A stretch of 64,000 bases of DNA. Source: an uncultured Oscillospiraceae bacterium. Lineage in GTDB: Bacteria > Bacillota > Clostridia > Oscillospirales > Oscillospiraceae. The notes below the pieces were generated by a model. That model was not told the DNA's origin. It saw only the letters and a program-made list of their open reading frames with translations, and made no database searches. Position numbers and translations under genes: made by a program. This document shows positions 16,570 to 25,118 of the stretch, piece after piece. Every line of letters begins with the position of its first letter. Position 1 is the stretch's first letter. Where the stretch lies: the NCBI GenBank assembly GCA_934573735.1, contig CAKTMC010000010.1:1-64000 (forward strand), in the 5' to 3' direction.

Positions 16570-16965
16570 ATGGACGTCAAGCGGAAAAACAGCAAAAAGC
16601 GTCAGGCAATTCTCGATTCTCTCCGCTCGGTGACCGACCACCCGACAGCCGAGATGGTGTATAATCGGCTAAAGCCGGAGTATCCCGATCTCAGCCTCGG
16701 CACCGTGTACCGCAACCTCGCCGTGTTTCTTGACGAGGGGCTGATAATCAGCGTAGGCACGGTAGACGGGCAGGAGCGCTACGATGCAAGGACGGATTTT
16801 CACGCGCATCTCGTGTGCCGCCGCTGCCGCGCAGTGACCGATATTGAGCCGAGCGAGGAGCTCAGGCGCGCGTGCAATACTCTGGCGGAAAGCTCAGGCT
16901 GCCGCCCCGAGGGCGTGAGTCTCAGCTATACCGGTCTATGCGGAGCTTGTCTGAAGTGCGAATAA
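16570..16965 (+). CDS. perR: Fur-family peroxide regulator PerR-like
   Basis: A 131-residue Fur-family repressor: winged helix (about residues 1-80, recognition part LGTVYRNLAVF), then the dimerisation/metal domain with FHAHLVCRRC and a second CGAC pair near the C-terminus forming the structural zinc site. Peroxide sensing in PerR works by iron-catalysed histidine oxidation. The assignment to PerR rather than Fur or Zur rests on the neighbours: rubrerythrin, rubredoxin and flavodoxin genes follow. GGAGA precedes ATG 16570. Confidence 0.85.
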   Translation: MDVKRKNSKKRQAILDSLRSVTDHPTAEMVYNRLKPEYPDLSLGTVYRNLAVFLDEGLIISVGTVDGQERYDARTDFHAHLVCRRCRAVTDIEPSEELRRACNTLAESSGCRPEGVSLSYTGLCGACLKCE

Positions 16966-17011
16966 ATCAGCTTTTATTGAGGAATCAATAAAATATATAT
17001 TAAAATTTATA

Positions 17012-17025
17012 AAAATAATTATTTT
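17012..17025 (+). promoter_or_regulatory. Candidate PerR box before the rubrerythrin gene
   Basis: The palindrome AAAATAATTATTTT lies 13 bases upstream of the rubrerythrin start, in the AT-rich gap after perR. Its composition resembles the box in front of perR but the match is loose. Confidence 0.35.
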
Positions 17026-17038
17026 GGAGGAAATTACT

Positions 17039-17605
17039 ATGAAGAAATGGGTCTGCCCCGTATGCGGTTATGTTCATGAAGGCGATGTTCCCCCTGCCGA
17101 GTGTCCCGTGTGCCATGTCCCCGGCTCAAAGTTCATTGAGCAGAAGGCCGAGAAGGTCTGGGCGGCGGAGCACGTTGTCGGCGTAGGCAAGCAGTTCGGC
17201 GCTGACGTGCCCGAGGAGGTTCGTGAGCAGATCATCGCCGGTCTCAAGGCAAACTTTGAGGGCGAGTGCACCGAGGTCGGTATGTATCTTGCCATGGCGC
17301 GTGTGGCGCACCGCGAGGGTTATCCCGAAATCGGTATGTACTGGGAGAAGGCCGGTCTTGAGGAGGCGGAGCACGCGGCAAAGTTTGCAGAGCTCCTCGG
17401 CGAGGTTCTTACCGACAGCACCAAGACCAATCTCCAGATGCGCGTGGACGCGGAGAACGGCGCGACCGACGGCAAGTTCCAGCTTGCAAAGCTTGCCAAG
17501 CAGTATAATCTGGACGCGATACATGACACCGTCCACGAGATGGCTCGTGACGAGGCGCGCCACGGCAAGGCCTTTGAGGGTCTGCTGAACCGTTATTTCA
17601 AGTAA
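17039..17605 (+). CDS. Reverse rubrerythrin (NADH peroxidase-type)
   Basis: Reduces hydrogen peroxide at a di-iron centre. The domain order is reversed relative to classical rubrerythrin: an N-terminal rubredoxin-like iron site (C6-X2-C9 and C22-X2-C25) is followed by a four-helix ferritin-like domain (about residues 50-188) with EEAEHAAKF and DEARHGKAF iron-ligand motifs. Length 188 is typical. ATG 17039 follows TTTTGGAGGAAATTACT at good spacing. Electrons probably come from the rubredoxin encoded 38 bases downstream. Confidence 0.93.
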   Translation: MKKWVCPVCGYVHEGDVPPAECPVCHVPGSKFIEQKAEKVWAAEHVVGVGKQFGADVPEEVREQIIAGLKANFEGECTEVGMYLAMARVAHREGYPEIGMYWEKAGLEEAEHAAKFAELLGEVLTDSTKTNLQMRVDAENGATDGKFQLAKLAKQYNLDAIHDTVHEMARDEARHGKAFEGLLNRYFK

Positions 17606-17643
17606 GAAAATAATAAATATATATCAGGAAGGAACTTAAAGCT

Positions 17644-17799
17644 ATGAAGTACGAATGTGTCTGTGGTTATGTCTATGATCCCGCCCTCGGCGATCCCGAT
17701 AACGGTGTTGCCCCCGGCACTGCATGGGAAGACGTCCCCGAGGATTGGGTCTGCCCCACCTGCGGTCTGGGCAAGGATATGTTCTCCCCGGTCGAATAA
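17644..17799 (+). CDS. Rubredoxin with a C-X-C first knuckle
   Basis: A 51-residue rubredoxin, the small one-iron electron carrier that feeds rubrerythrins. The usual core is present: GYVYDP, GDPDNGVAPGT, and the C-terminal iron knuckle WVCPTCG (C37, C40). Odd point: the N-terminal knuckle reads YECVCGY, with C5 and C7 one residue apart rather than two as in textbook rubredoxins. AGGAAGG lies upstream. The gene is cotranscribed with rubrerythrin and ends before a strong terminator. Confidence 0.9.
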   Translation: MKYECVCGYVYDPALGDPDNGVAPGTAWEDVPEDWVCPTCGLGKDMFSPVE

Positions 17800-17818
17800 G
17801 AACAGCATATATTATAGT

Positions 17819-17848
17819 AAAAAGGAGCGGATTTCCGCTCCTTTTTTG
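17819..17848 (+). terminator. Terminator of perR-rubrerythrin-rubredoxin group
   Basis: AAAGGAGCGG pairs with CCGCTCCTTT around ATTT and is followed by TTTT, 20 bases after the rubredoxin stop. Confidence 0.92.
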
Positions 17849-17910
17849 ATATCAATTTGTGTGAAGGCGTGATATAATATGCTCAAATCTGAGACTCGGA
17901 GGTATTCATC

Positions 17911-18390
17911 ATGAGCAGAAAATTAGTAGCCTATTTCTCCGCGACCGGTACGACCGCAGGTCTTGCGCAGCGCTTAGCGGACGCTGCCGGGGCAGACTTG
18001 TTTGAGATCCGCCCGGAGACTCCGTATAAGAGCGCCGACCTCGACTGGCAGGACGCAAGCTCCCGCAGTACCCGTGAGATGAACGATGCGGCCGCCCGCC
18101 CCGCCATCGCCGGGAAATGCGGCAGCATGGCGGATTATGACGTGGTTTTCGTCGGCTTCCCTATCTGGTGGTATCTTGCGCCGAGGATAATCAACAGCTT
18201 TCTCGAGAGCTATGACTTCTCCGGCAAGACCGTAATCAGCTTTGCGACCTCCGGCGGCAGCGGCATGGGCGATACGCTCCGGCATCTCGCGCCGAGCTGC
18301 CCGGGCGCAAGGCTCGTCGAGGGCAAGGTTTTCAGCGCCGGCACCAGCGCCGAGGCACTCACCGCTTGGGTAAAAAGCCTCGGAGTCTGA
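17911..18390 (+). CDS. Flavodoxin
   Basis: A 159-residue FMN-binding electron carrier of the flavodoxin_4 type. The phosphate loop is FSATGTTAGLA near the N-terminus and the FMN-binding aromatic segment is GFPIWWYLAPR (about residues 85-95), followed by ISFATSGGSGMG. CGGAGG precedes the ATG. It lies downstream of the PerR/rubrerythrin/rubredoxin genes beyond a terminator, so it belongs to the same oxygen-defence neighbourhood but has its own promoter. Confidence 0.9.
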   Translation: MSRKLVAYFSATGTTAGLAQRLADAAGADLFEIRPETPYKSADLDWQDASSRSTREMNDAAARPAIAGKCGSMADYDVVFVGFPIWWYLAPRIINSFLESYDFSGKTVISFATSGGSGMGDTLRHLAPSCPGARLVEGKVFSAGTSAEALTAWVKSLGV

Positions 18391-18429
18391 TTATTTTCTT
18401 GATTATCCGTCGCAAGACGCGTATAGACT

Positions 18430-20115
18430 CAGGCTCCACCCTAAGAGGGGCAGCGCTCCACGGCAGTGTCTGAATCGGCGCATAAGACTCAACTGACCTG
18501 TCATTGCGAGGAGCGTAGCGACGTGGCAATCCGCATCCCCTTGGGACAATCCGAATACCAAGTTCAGTGTAAGGAGAAACGGATTCCCACGACCAGTTTG
18601 AGAACTGGTCTCGGAATGACGGCGGTTGGGTAGGCGGTTGCGCCGATTTATACTTCGCCCTTGGCGCCCCTTTTAGGGGAGCTGTCACGAAGTGACTGAG
18701 GGGTCGCCATGGCTGAGAGACTGCCAATAGGGAAAAGAAATGTCAGCACTGCGTCCTGTCTTTTCCCACCGGCTCTAATTCGACCCCGGCGACCCCTTTC
18801 CCCAGTGTGCGCACTGGGGACTTCACCTAAGAGGAGCAGCGCTTCGCGGCAGTGCCGAACCCGGCGCAGAAGACTAAACTAACCTGTCATTGCGAGGAGC
18901 GTAGCGACGTGGCAATCCGCATCCCCTTGGGACAATCCGAATTCCAAGTTCAGTGTAAGGAGAAACGGATTCCCACGACCAGTTTGAGAACTGGTCTCGG
19001 AATGACGGCGGTTGGGTAGGCGGTTGCGCCGATTTATACTTCGCCCTTGGCGCCCCTTTTAGGGGAGCTGGCGCGAAGTGACTGAGGGGTCTCCGGGGCT
19101 GAGCGACTGCCGATAGGGAAAAGAACTGTCTGCACTGCGTCCTGTCTTTTCCCACCGGCTCTAATCCGACTCCGGCGACCCCTTTCCCCAGTGTGCGCAC
19201 TGGGGACTTCCCCTAAGAGGGGCAGCGCTTCGCGGAAATGTCGAAATCGGCGCGGAAAACTCAACTGACCTGTCATTGCCCCTAAAGGGACTATGCGGCA
19301 AAGCCGCCGTCGCGAGAGCGAGGGACGAGCGACGTGGCAATCCGCATCCCTTTACGCCGCACTAAAGCTATAGACAGTCCCAAGGAGAAACGGATTCCCA
19401 CGTCGGGCTTCGCCCTCCTGCGACGGCGGCTTTGCCGCATAGTCCCTTTAGGGGAATGACGGCGGTTTGGTTGGGCTGGTTGCGTCGATTTATACTTCGC
19501 CCTTGGTGCCCCCCTTTAGGGGAGCTGTCGAGCGCAAGCGAGACTGAGGGGGCGCCGAGGCTGAGAAACTGCCAATAGGGAAAAGAAATGTCTGCACTGC
19601 GTTCTGTCTTTTCCTATCTGCTCTAATCCGACCCCGGCGACCCCTTTCCCCAGTGTGTGCACTGGGGACTTCCCCTAAGAGGGGCAGCGCTTCGCGGCAT
19701 TGTCTGAATCGGCGCGGAAGACTCAACTGACCTGTCATTGCCCCTAAAGGGACTAGGCGGCAAAGCCGCCGTCGCGAGAGCGAGGGACGAGCGACGTGGC
19801 AATCCGCATCCCTTTACGCCGCACTAAAACTATAGATAGTCCCAAGGAGAACGGATTCCCACGTCGGGCTTCGCCCTCCTCTGAATGACGGAGGTTTGGT
19901 AGGCGGTTGCGTCGATTTATACTACGCCCTTGGCGCCCCTTTTAGGGGAGCTGTCACCGAAGGTGACTGAGGGGTCTCCATGGCAGAGAGACTGCCAGTA
20001 GGGAAAAGAATGGTCTGTACCGCGTTCTGTCTTTTCCCTCCGGCTCTTATCCGACTCCGGCGACCCCTTTCCCCAGTGTGCGCACTGGGGACTTCCCCTA
20101 AGAGGGGCAGCGCTT
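18430..20115. repeat. Alternating tandem array of elements A and B (cluster 3)
   Basis: A 1.7-kb gene-free array. After a short A-end fragment near 18430-18455 come B (18498-18623), A (18655-18842), B (18885-19008), A (19042-19228), B (19270-19461), A (19497-19690), B (19733-19890) and A (19924-20112), all in one orientation. The composite period is about 385-465 bp. Some B copies carry an extra 30-40 bp (AAAGGGACTAGGCGGC type) inside their arms. The frames running through it, all giving similar peptides, are by-products of the hairpins. Confidence 0.9.
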
Positions 20116-20147
20116 CGCGGCAGTGCCGAACCCGGCTATTTTGACGT

Positions 20148-20188
20148 AAAAAAATAACGCCCTGACAAGCTCTGTCAAGGCGTTATTA
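20148..20188 (-). terminator. Terminator of the glycerol-phosphate operon
   Basis: On the minus strand TAATAACGCC-TTGACAG pairs with GTCAG-GGCGTTATT and is followed by a T tract, immediately past the HAD phosphatase stop at 20192. Confidence 0.9.
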
Positions 20189-20191
20189 TCA

Positions 20192-21007
20192 TCAGCCGCG
20201 GAGCAGCTCGTGCAGCTCCTTGACGCTCGGGAGGACAAGGTCGGGCTTGCGTTCGGCGGCATCGACCATTGCCTGATCCGTCTCGCCGGAGAGCACCAGA
20301 ACGGAGCCTGCGCCCGCGTTCTGCGCAACGGCGATATCGGTATAAAGTCTGTCGCCCACGGCGCAGATATGCTCGTTTGCTATGCCGGTCATCTCGGAAA
20401 TGACGTCTATCATGTTGCGGTTGGGCTTGCCGATATATGTCGGCTTTACGCCGCTGGAGGCGGTGAGCAGGGCGCAGATGCTTCCGCAGTCGGGCAGCAC
20501 CTCGTCATTCGGCATCGGGCATACCCAGTCGGGATTTGCCGCGATAAAGCTCGCGCCGCGGCGCAGGAAATGGCAGGCCTTATCAAGCTTTTCATATACA
20601 AGCTCGGTATCAAAGCCCTGAACCACAACGTCAACGGTATCAGCCTCCGTATGGCCGTCCTCATCGTTTACAAGCTCGATGCCGTAGCTCACAAGCTCAC
20701 GGTAAAAGGCCCTTGTGCCGGCGAGATAGACCCTTGCGCCGGGGTGACGCTGATTGAGATACATACCGGTCGCCATGCCGGAGGTGAACACGTTCTCCGC
20801 CTCACAGGGGAAGCCCAGACGGCGCAGGCGCGTGATATAATCCTTACCGGCGCGGGAGGAATTATTGGTGAGGTATATGTACTTCTTGCCGAGGGCGGGC
20901 AGGTCGTTCATAAGCTCGATAGCGCCCTCATAAACATTGTCGCCAAGATAGAGCGTGCCGTCCATATCGAACAGGAAAAGCTCTATGTCCTTAAGATTTT
21001 TTTCCAT
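20192..21007 (-). CDS. HAD-IIA family phosphatase (NagD/PNPPase-like)
   Basis: A 271-residue HAD phosphatase with nucleophile motif D14-M-D16-G-T near the N-terminus, motif II YLTNNSS, and the C-terminal VGDRLYTDI motif; a C2-type cap lies between. Family members dephosphorylate small phosphometabolites such as p-nitrophenyl phosphate, glycerol phosphate or phosphoglycolate. It is the last gene of an operon with glycerol kinase and glycerol-1-phosphate dehydrogenase, so a glycerol-phosphate substrate is a reasonable inference, not shown by sequence. Confidence 0.88.
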   Translation of the reverse strand: MEKNLKDIELFLFDMDGTLYLGDNVYEGAIELMNDLPALGKKYIYLTNNSSRAGKDYITRLRRLGFPCEAENVFTSGMATGMYLNQRHPGARVYLAGTRAFYRELVSYGIELVNDEDGHTEADTVDVVVQGFDTELVYEKLDKACHFLRRGASFIAANPDWVCPMPNDEVLPDCGSICALLTASSGVKPTYIGKPNRNMIDVISEMTGIANEHICAVGDRLYTDIAVAQNAGAGSVLVLSGETDQAMVDAAERKPDLVLPSVKELHELLRG

Positions 21008-21072
21008 TCTCTCTTCTCTTTCTCTGCATAATTTATTTCAGGCGGCGCCGCGCTGACGGCACCGCCCTAATT

Positions 21073-22563
21073 TCAGCCTCGGGTCCAGTCAAGCGCGCAT
21101 TTTACGGCGCGGTGCCAGCCCTTCAAAAGCGCCTCACTGCGCTCGGCGGGCATTATCGGCTCAAAGGCTCTGTCCTCCGCCCAGTTGGCGCGGACGTCCT
21201 CAAGGCTGTCCCAATAGCCTACGGCAAGACCGGCAAGGTAGGCTGCACCGAGCGCGGTAGTCTCGATGCATCTCGGGCGAACGACGCGGCTGCCCAGAAT
21301 ATCGCTCTGGAACTGCATCAGGAAATCATTTGCGCACGCGCCGCCGTCCACCTTCAGCTCACGGATGGGAATACAGCTATCCTGCTCCATGGCGCGGGCA
21401 ATATCATAGGTCTGATAGGCAAGCGACTCAAGCGTTGCGCGGACAAGATGCGCACGGCTGAAGCCGCGGGTTATGCCGACTATCGCGCCGCGGGCGTCCT
21501 GATTCCAGTAGGGCGCACCCATACCGGTAAAGGCGGGGACGACATAGCCGCCCGCGGTATCCGCAACCGCCTCGGCGTACTGCTGGCTCTCGGCAGCGCC
21601 GGATATCACGCCCAGCTCGTCGCGCAGCCACTGTATCGCGGCGCCCGCGACAAATATACTGCCCTCAAGCGCGTATTCCACATGGTCCTCAAAGCCGACG
21701 GCAATGGAGGTCACAAGCCCGTTTACGCTCTTGACCGGCTCTCTGCCGGTGTTCATGAGCATGAAGCAGCCCGTGCCGTATGTATTTTTCATCGTGCCCG
21801 GCTCAAAGCAGCACTGACCGAAAAGGGCGCACTGCTGGTCGCCGCCCGCGCCGGAGATGGCGATCTCCCCGCCGTAAAGCTCATAGACCGTATGCCCGTA
21901 GACATGGCTGGAGGGCTTTACCTCGGGCAGTATGCAGGCGGGCACGTCCAGAAGGCTCAAAAGCTCCTCGTCCCAGCGCAGCTCATGGATGTTGAAGAGC
22001 ATGGTGCGGCTGGCGTTGGTGTGGTCGGTGACGTGGACGCGGCCGCCGGTGAGCTTCCATATAAGCCATGTGTCGATGGTTCCGAACAGCAGCTCGCCGC
22101 GCTCGGCGCGCTCGCGGGCGCCGGGGACATTGTCAAGCAGCCATTTTATCTTGCTGCCGGAGAAATATGCGTCGGGCACAAGACCCGTTTTTGCGCGTAT
22201 CATATCGCCGTGCCCCTCGGCGACAAGCTTATCTATAATAGGCGCGGTACGGCGGCACTGCCACACGATGGCGTTTGCTATCGGCTCGCCCGTGGCCTTG
22301 TCCCAGATAACTGAGGTCTCGCGCTGATTGGTAATGCCGATGGCGGCGATATCCGCAGCGCCTACGCCGAGCTTTTCCATTGCGGCGCGGGAGACCTCGA
22401 GCGTCACGTTCCATATCTCCTTCGCGTCGTGCTCTACCCAGCCCGGCTGGGGGAATATCTGGCGAAACTCCTTCTGCACGCTTGCGCAGATGTTGCCCGC
22501 GTGGTCAAAGAGGATGCAGCGGGAGCTGGTAGTGCCCTGATCGAGAGCCATTATATACTTCAT
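21073..22563 (-). CDS. glpK: Glycerol kinase
   Basis: Phosphorylates glycerol to sn-glycerol 3-phosphate with ATP in the cytosol. The 496-residue protein has the full FGGY-kinase layout: N-terminal MALDQGTTSSR, the glycerol-binding QRET region (ITNQRETSVIWD), GTIDTWLIWKLT, and the C-terminal FGGY signature around GGACANDFLMQF. Length is typical. It lies 33 bases downstream of the G1P dehydrogenase gene; no glycerol facilitator or GlpD is in the window. Confidence 0.97.
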   Translation of the reverse strand: MKYIMALDQGTTSSRCILFDHAGNICASVQKEFRQIFPQPGWVEHDAKEIWNVTLEVSRAAMEKLGVGAADIAAIGITNQRETSVIWDKATGEPIANAIVWQCRRTAPIIDKLVAEGHGDMIRAKTGLVPDAYFSGSKIKWLLDNVPGARERAERGELLFGTIDTWLIWKLTGGRVHVTDHTNASRTMLFNIHELRWDEELLSLLDVPACILPEVKPSSHVYGHTVYELYGGEIAISGAGGDQQCALFGQCCFEPGTMKNTYGTGCFMLMNTGREPVKSVNGLVTSIAVGFEDHVEYALEGSIFVAGAAIQWLRDELGVISGAAESQQYAEAVADTAGGYVVPAFTGMGAPYWNQDARGAIVGITRGFSRAHLVRATLESLAYQTYDIARAMEQDSCIPIRELKVDGGACANDFLMQFQSDILGSRVVRPRCIETTALGAAYLAGLAVGYWDSLEDVRANWAEDRAFEPIMPAERSEALLKGWHRAVKCALDWTRG

Positions 22564-22596
22564 AGCTTCAACTCCGTTATTCAGATATAAGCGACC

Positions 22597-23835
22597 TTAC
22601 TTGACGATAAGTCTGGTCATTCTCGCAAAGGTCAGGCGGTTGCGTATCGCGGAGGAAATGTCAAGGAACTCGCCGCGGATGCTCTCGTCGATGTCAAGCT
22701 CCGCGAGGGAGTGCTTCGCGCCTATCTTGGTGTAGAGGTCGATAAGCTCCTCGGCGGTCGGGATAGTCGCAATGACGTCGCGGATCTCCTGCCAATGCTC
22801 CTTGATGCTCTCAGGCGGGAATGTCTTGAGAACGTCGTTCTCGTTCTCCTTGAAGATGCCGTCGGCAAGCTCGCCGAACACGTCGCGCACCCATGCCGGA
22901 TCCAGCGGCTCGTAGGGCTTGACCTCGATGCTCTCGCGCTTTGCAAGCTCGTGATATGCTCTCGCGCACATGATGGTGCCGATGCCGACGCACTCGCCGT
23001 GCATACCGTGGGCGTTCTTAAAGCCCTTGGGCTTCATCTCGACGAGATGGGCGACAAGATGCTCTGCACCGGAGGCGGCGCGGCTGTTGGAAAGTATCTG
23101 CATGGTAAGGCCGGAGAGCATCTGGGTGTATGCCATGGCCTCATAGTCAGGCTCCTTGCCCTCGGCAAGGTCGTTTGCGCAGCGCGCCATGATGTCCAGC
23201 GCTTCCTGCGCCATTGCGCACACCTTCGGGCAGAAGTATTCGCCGGAGACAATGTGGGCTATCTTCCAGTCGGCGATGGAGACGTACTTTGCGAGGATAT
23301 CCTGCACGCCCGCGATGGTCAGGAAGCGGGGCGCACCGGAGACGATGTTGATGTCGCAGATGACCGCGTCCGCCGCCTGCATGGGGATGGACTTCTTCTG
23401 ACCGTCAATGATGATGGAGCAGATGTCCGCGGTGAAGCCGTCGGAGGAGACGATGGTGGGGATGGCGACAAAGGGGATGCCGAGCTTCCATGCGCTGTAG
23501 CGGCCGAAGTCCATCAGCGTACCGCCGCCGACGACGACGATGTAATCGGGCTTGCGCTCAAGCATGGTCATCATATTCTCGATGAGACCCTTTTCGCTGT
23601 GCAGACCCTGCGCCTCAAGGACTATTTCCTGATCTGCGCGGACATGGTGCATGGTGGGAAGATTATAGGTGTTCGTATCATAGATGACAGTGCGGAAGCC
23701 GCTGAGACCGCAGTCGTCCATGTATTTGTCGAAATTTTTGAGCGCGCCGTATTCGCATACGACGAGTTTGGTGCGCAGCTCATGGTCGCGCCCACACTCA
23801 CATTCGCCAAGATACTTTGTGCAATCGAGAATCAT
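22597..23835 (-). CDS. sn-glycerol-1-phosphate dehydrogenase (AraM/EgsA family)
   Basis: An NAD(P)H-dependent, metal-containing alcohol-dehydrogenase-like enzyme that reduces dihydroxyacetone phosphate to sn-glycerol 1-phosphate. The 412-residue protein has the nucleotide-binding VVVGGGTLMDFGRYSAW, PTIVSSDGFTADICS, and metal-site histidines in SGAEHLVAHL and NAHGMHGECVG. G1P is the archaeal lipid-backbone enantiomer; in Bacillus AraM it supplies heptaprenylglyceryl phosphate. Here it heads an operon with glycerol kinase and a HAD phosphatase. GGAGG lies before the ATG. Confidence 0.92.
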   Translation of the reverse strand: MILDCTKYLGECECGRDHELRTKLVVCEYGALKNFDKYMDDCGLSGFRTVIYDTNTYNLPTMHHVRADQEIVLEAQGLHSEKGLIENMMTMLERKPDYIVVVGGGTLMDFGRYSAWKLGIPFVAIPTIVSSDGFTADICSIIIDGQKKSIPMQAADAVICDINIVSGAPRFLTIAGVQDILAKYVSIADWKIAHIVSGEYFCPKVCAMAQEALDIMARCANDLAEGKEPDYEAMAYTQMLSGLTMQILSNSRAASGAEHLVAHLVEMKPKGFKNAHGMHGECVGIGTIMCARAYHELAKRESIEVKPYEPLDPAWVRDVFGELADGIFKENENDVLKTFPPESIKEHWQEIRDVIATIPTAEELIDLYTKIGAKHSLAELDIDESIRGEFLDISSAIRNRLTFARMTRLIVK

Positions 23836-23944
23836 TTTTGTGTTTTCCTCCTGTAAATCTAATTAAAAATTTATCAATGTGCTACAAGCTTTGTCAGATT
23901 ATTGTACCGCTATTTCGTCATTTTGGCAAGAAGAATATATAATA

Positions 23945-25009
23945 TTATTCAAGCTCTGCCTCTTCGCGGTTTATCCTCAGCAGCTCATCCCAGTGGCTCT
24001 CCATCTCGCTGACGAGCTTTATCTGCGTCCGGGCGCGGTCAAGATTGTGACCCTCGCGGTCAACGGAAAAATACACGTCGCCGTTTATATAGTCGGTAAG
24101 AAACCTCATGCCGCATTCAAGCGTCATAATATAAGCGCCCATCGGCAGAGCCTCGCGCTCACGCCTCGTAAGACTCGGGCAGGCCTCGGCAAAGCCGCGT
24201 GTAAACGCCCGGTAAAGCTCCATATCGAGCCTCACCCGCTCAAGCTCCCGCTCATCCTCGGCTGCGGTGGACGCGCCGAAGCGTATCGCATCGCCGAAGT
24301 CGTAGGCAGAGAGTCCGGGCATAACGGTATCAAGATCAATGACGCAGAGGGCGCGGCGGCTGTCCGCGTCGAGCAGGACGTTATTTATCTTGGTATCGTT
24401 GTGCGTCACGCGAACAGGCAGCTCACCGCGCTCGCGCATATGCTGGAGCCTGCCGCCGTTTTTCTCGCGGGAGAGGAAGAACTCAATCTCCGTCCTCACG
24501 CCCGCCGCCCTGCCGAGCGGGTCTGCCGCAAGAGCTGCGCGAAGCTGCTCATAGCGCACGGGCGTATTGTGAAAGTCCGCTATCGTCTCCTGAAGCGTCT
24601 CCGCCGGGAAGCCGCGCAGAGTGTACTGGAAATGCCCGAAGGCGCGGGCGCTCTCGTAGAAATCCGCCGTGGAGTCCGCCCGCTGAAGGCATATGCTGTT
24701 GCCGACAAATTTATATATGCGCCAACAGCCGCCCTCGCCGTCGTCATAAAAGCTTTTGCCGTCAAGGGTGTCGATATAGCTTATCATGGACATAGGCTCA
24801 TTCTGACGCCGAAGATAGGCGCCGATGGCGGACATATTGCCCATTATCGCGTCAACGTTCGGGAATACAAACTGATTGACCCATTGCAGGACGTACCTTG
24901 CGCCGGTGTCGGTGCTTATAAGATAGGTTTCGTTTATGTGGCCGCATTTTATCTGCTCACATTCGACCGGGCGGCCCTCGGTCGGAAAATGGTATATTGC
25001 TTCTTTCAT
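23945..25009 (-). CDS. Phosphotransferase family kinase, NahK-like
   Basis: A 354-residue small-molecule kinase of the aminoglycoside/choline phosphotransferase superfamily. The catalytic Brenner motif is VTHNDTKINNVLLD and the metal-binding motif CVIDLDTVMPG. The N-terminal INETYLI and YVLQWVNQFVF regions resemble N-acetylhexosamine 1-kinase (NahK) of gut bifidobacteria, so an amino-sugar substrate is plausible, without further support from the neighbours. Its ATG overlaps, as ATGA, the stop codon of a gene remnant directly upstream. Confidence 0.78.
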   Translation of the reverse strand: MKEAIYHFPTEGRPVECEQIKCGHINETYLISTDTGARYVLQWVNQFVFPNVDAIMGNMSAIGAYLRRQNEPMSMISYIDTLDGKSFYDDGEGGCWRIYKFVGNSICLQRADSTADFYESARAFGHFQYTLRGFPAETLQETIADFHNTPVRYEQLRAALAADPLGRAAGVRTEIEFFLSREKNGGRLQHMRERGELPVRVTHNDTKINNVLLDADSRRALCVIDLDTVMPGLSAYDFGDAIRFGASTAAEDERELERVRLDMELYRAFTRGFAEACPSLTRREREALPMGAYIMTLECGMRFLTDYINGDVYFSVDREGHNLDRARTQIKLVSEMESHWDELLRINREEAELE

Positions 25010-25107
25010 TCTCTTTTCGCCTTCTCGCTTTTTCTCAGCAGCAGCACGGGTATAGCCGCCAGCAGCAAAACGCCGGGGATGAGCGCATAAGCCTCGATTT
25101 TTCTGAA
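25006..25107 (-). pseudogene. C-terminal remnant of a membrane protein
   Basis: A 33-codon open tail between the PepT stop and the kinase start. It reads as a membrane helix followed by basic residues (ALIPGVLLLAAIPVLLLRKS then EKAKRE) and ends with TGA in an ATGA overlap with the kinase gene. This is the usual junction between two operon genes, so most of a membrane-protein gene appears to have been deleted. The parent family is unknown. Confidence 0.5.
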
Positions 25108-25118
25108 TTAAGGTCTGA

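Noticed and set aside
18359..20112. Several 70-120-residue frames giving similar peptides (LPLLGEVPSAHTGERG type)
   Set aside because: They arise from reading the hairpins of elements A and B; same peptide appears in all repeat clusters, in both orientations, without ribosome sites.
18430..20115. Possible CRISPR array
   Set aside because: Repeats are 120-200 bp fold-back elements without 30-40 bp unique spacers, and no cas genes are in the window.
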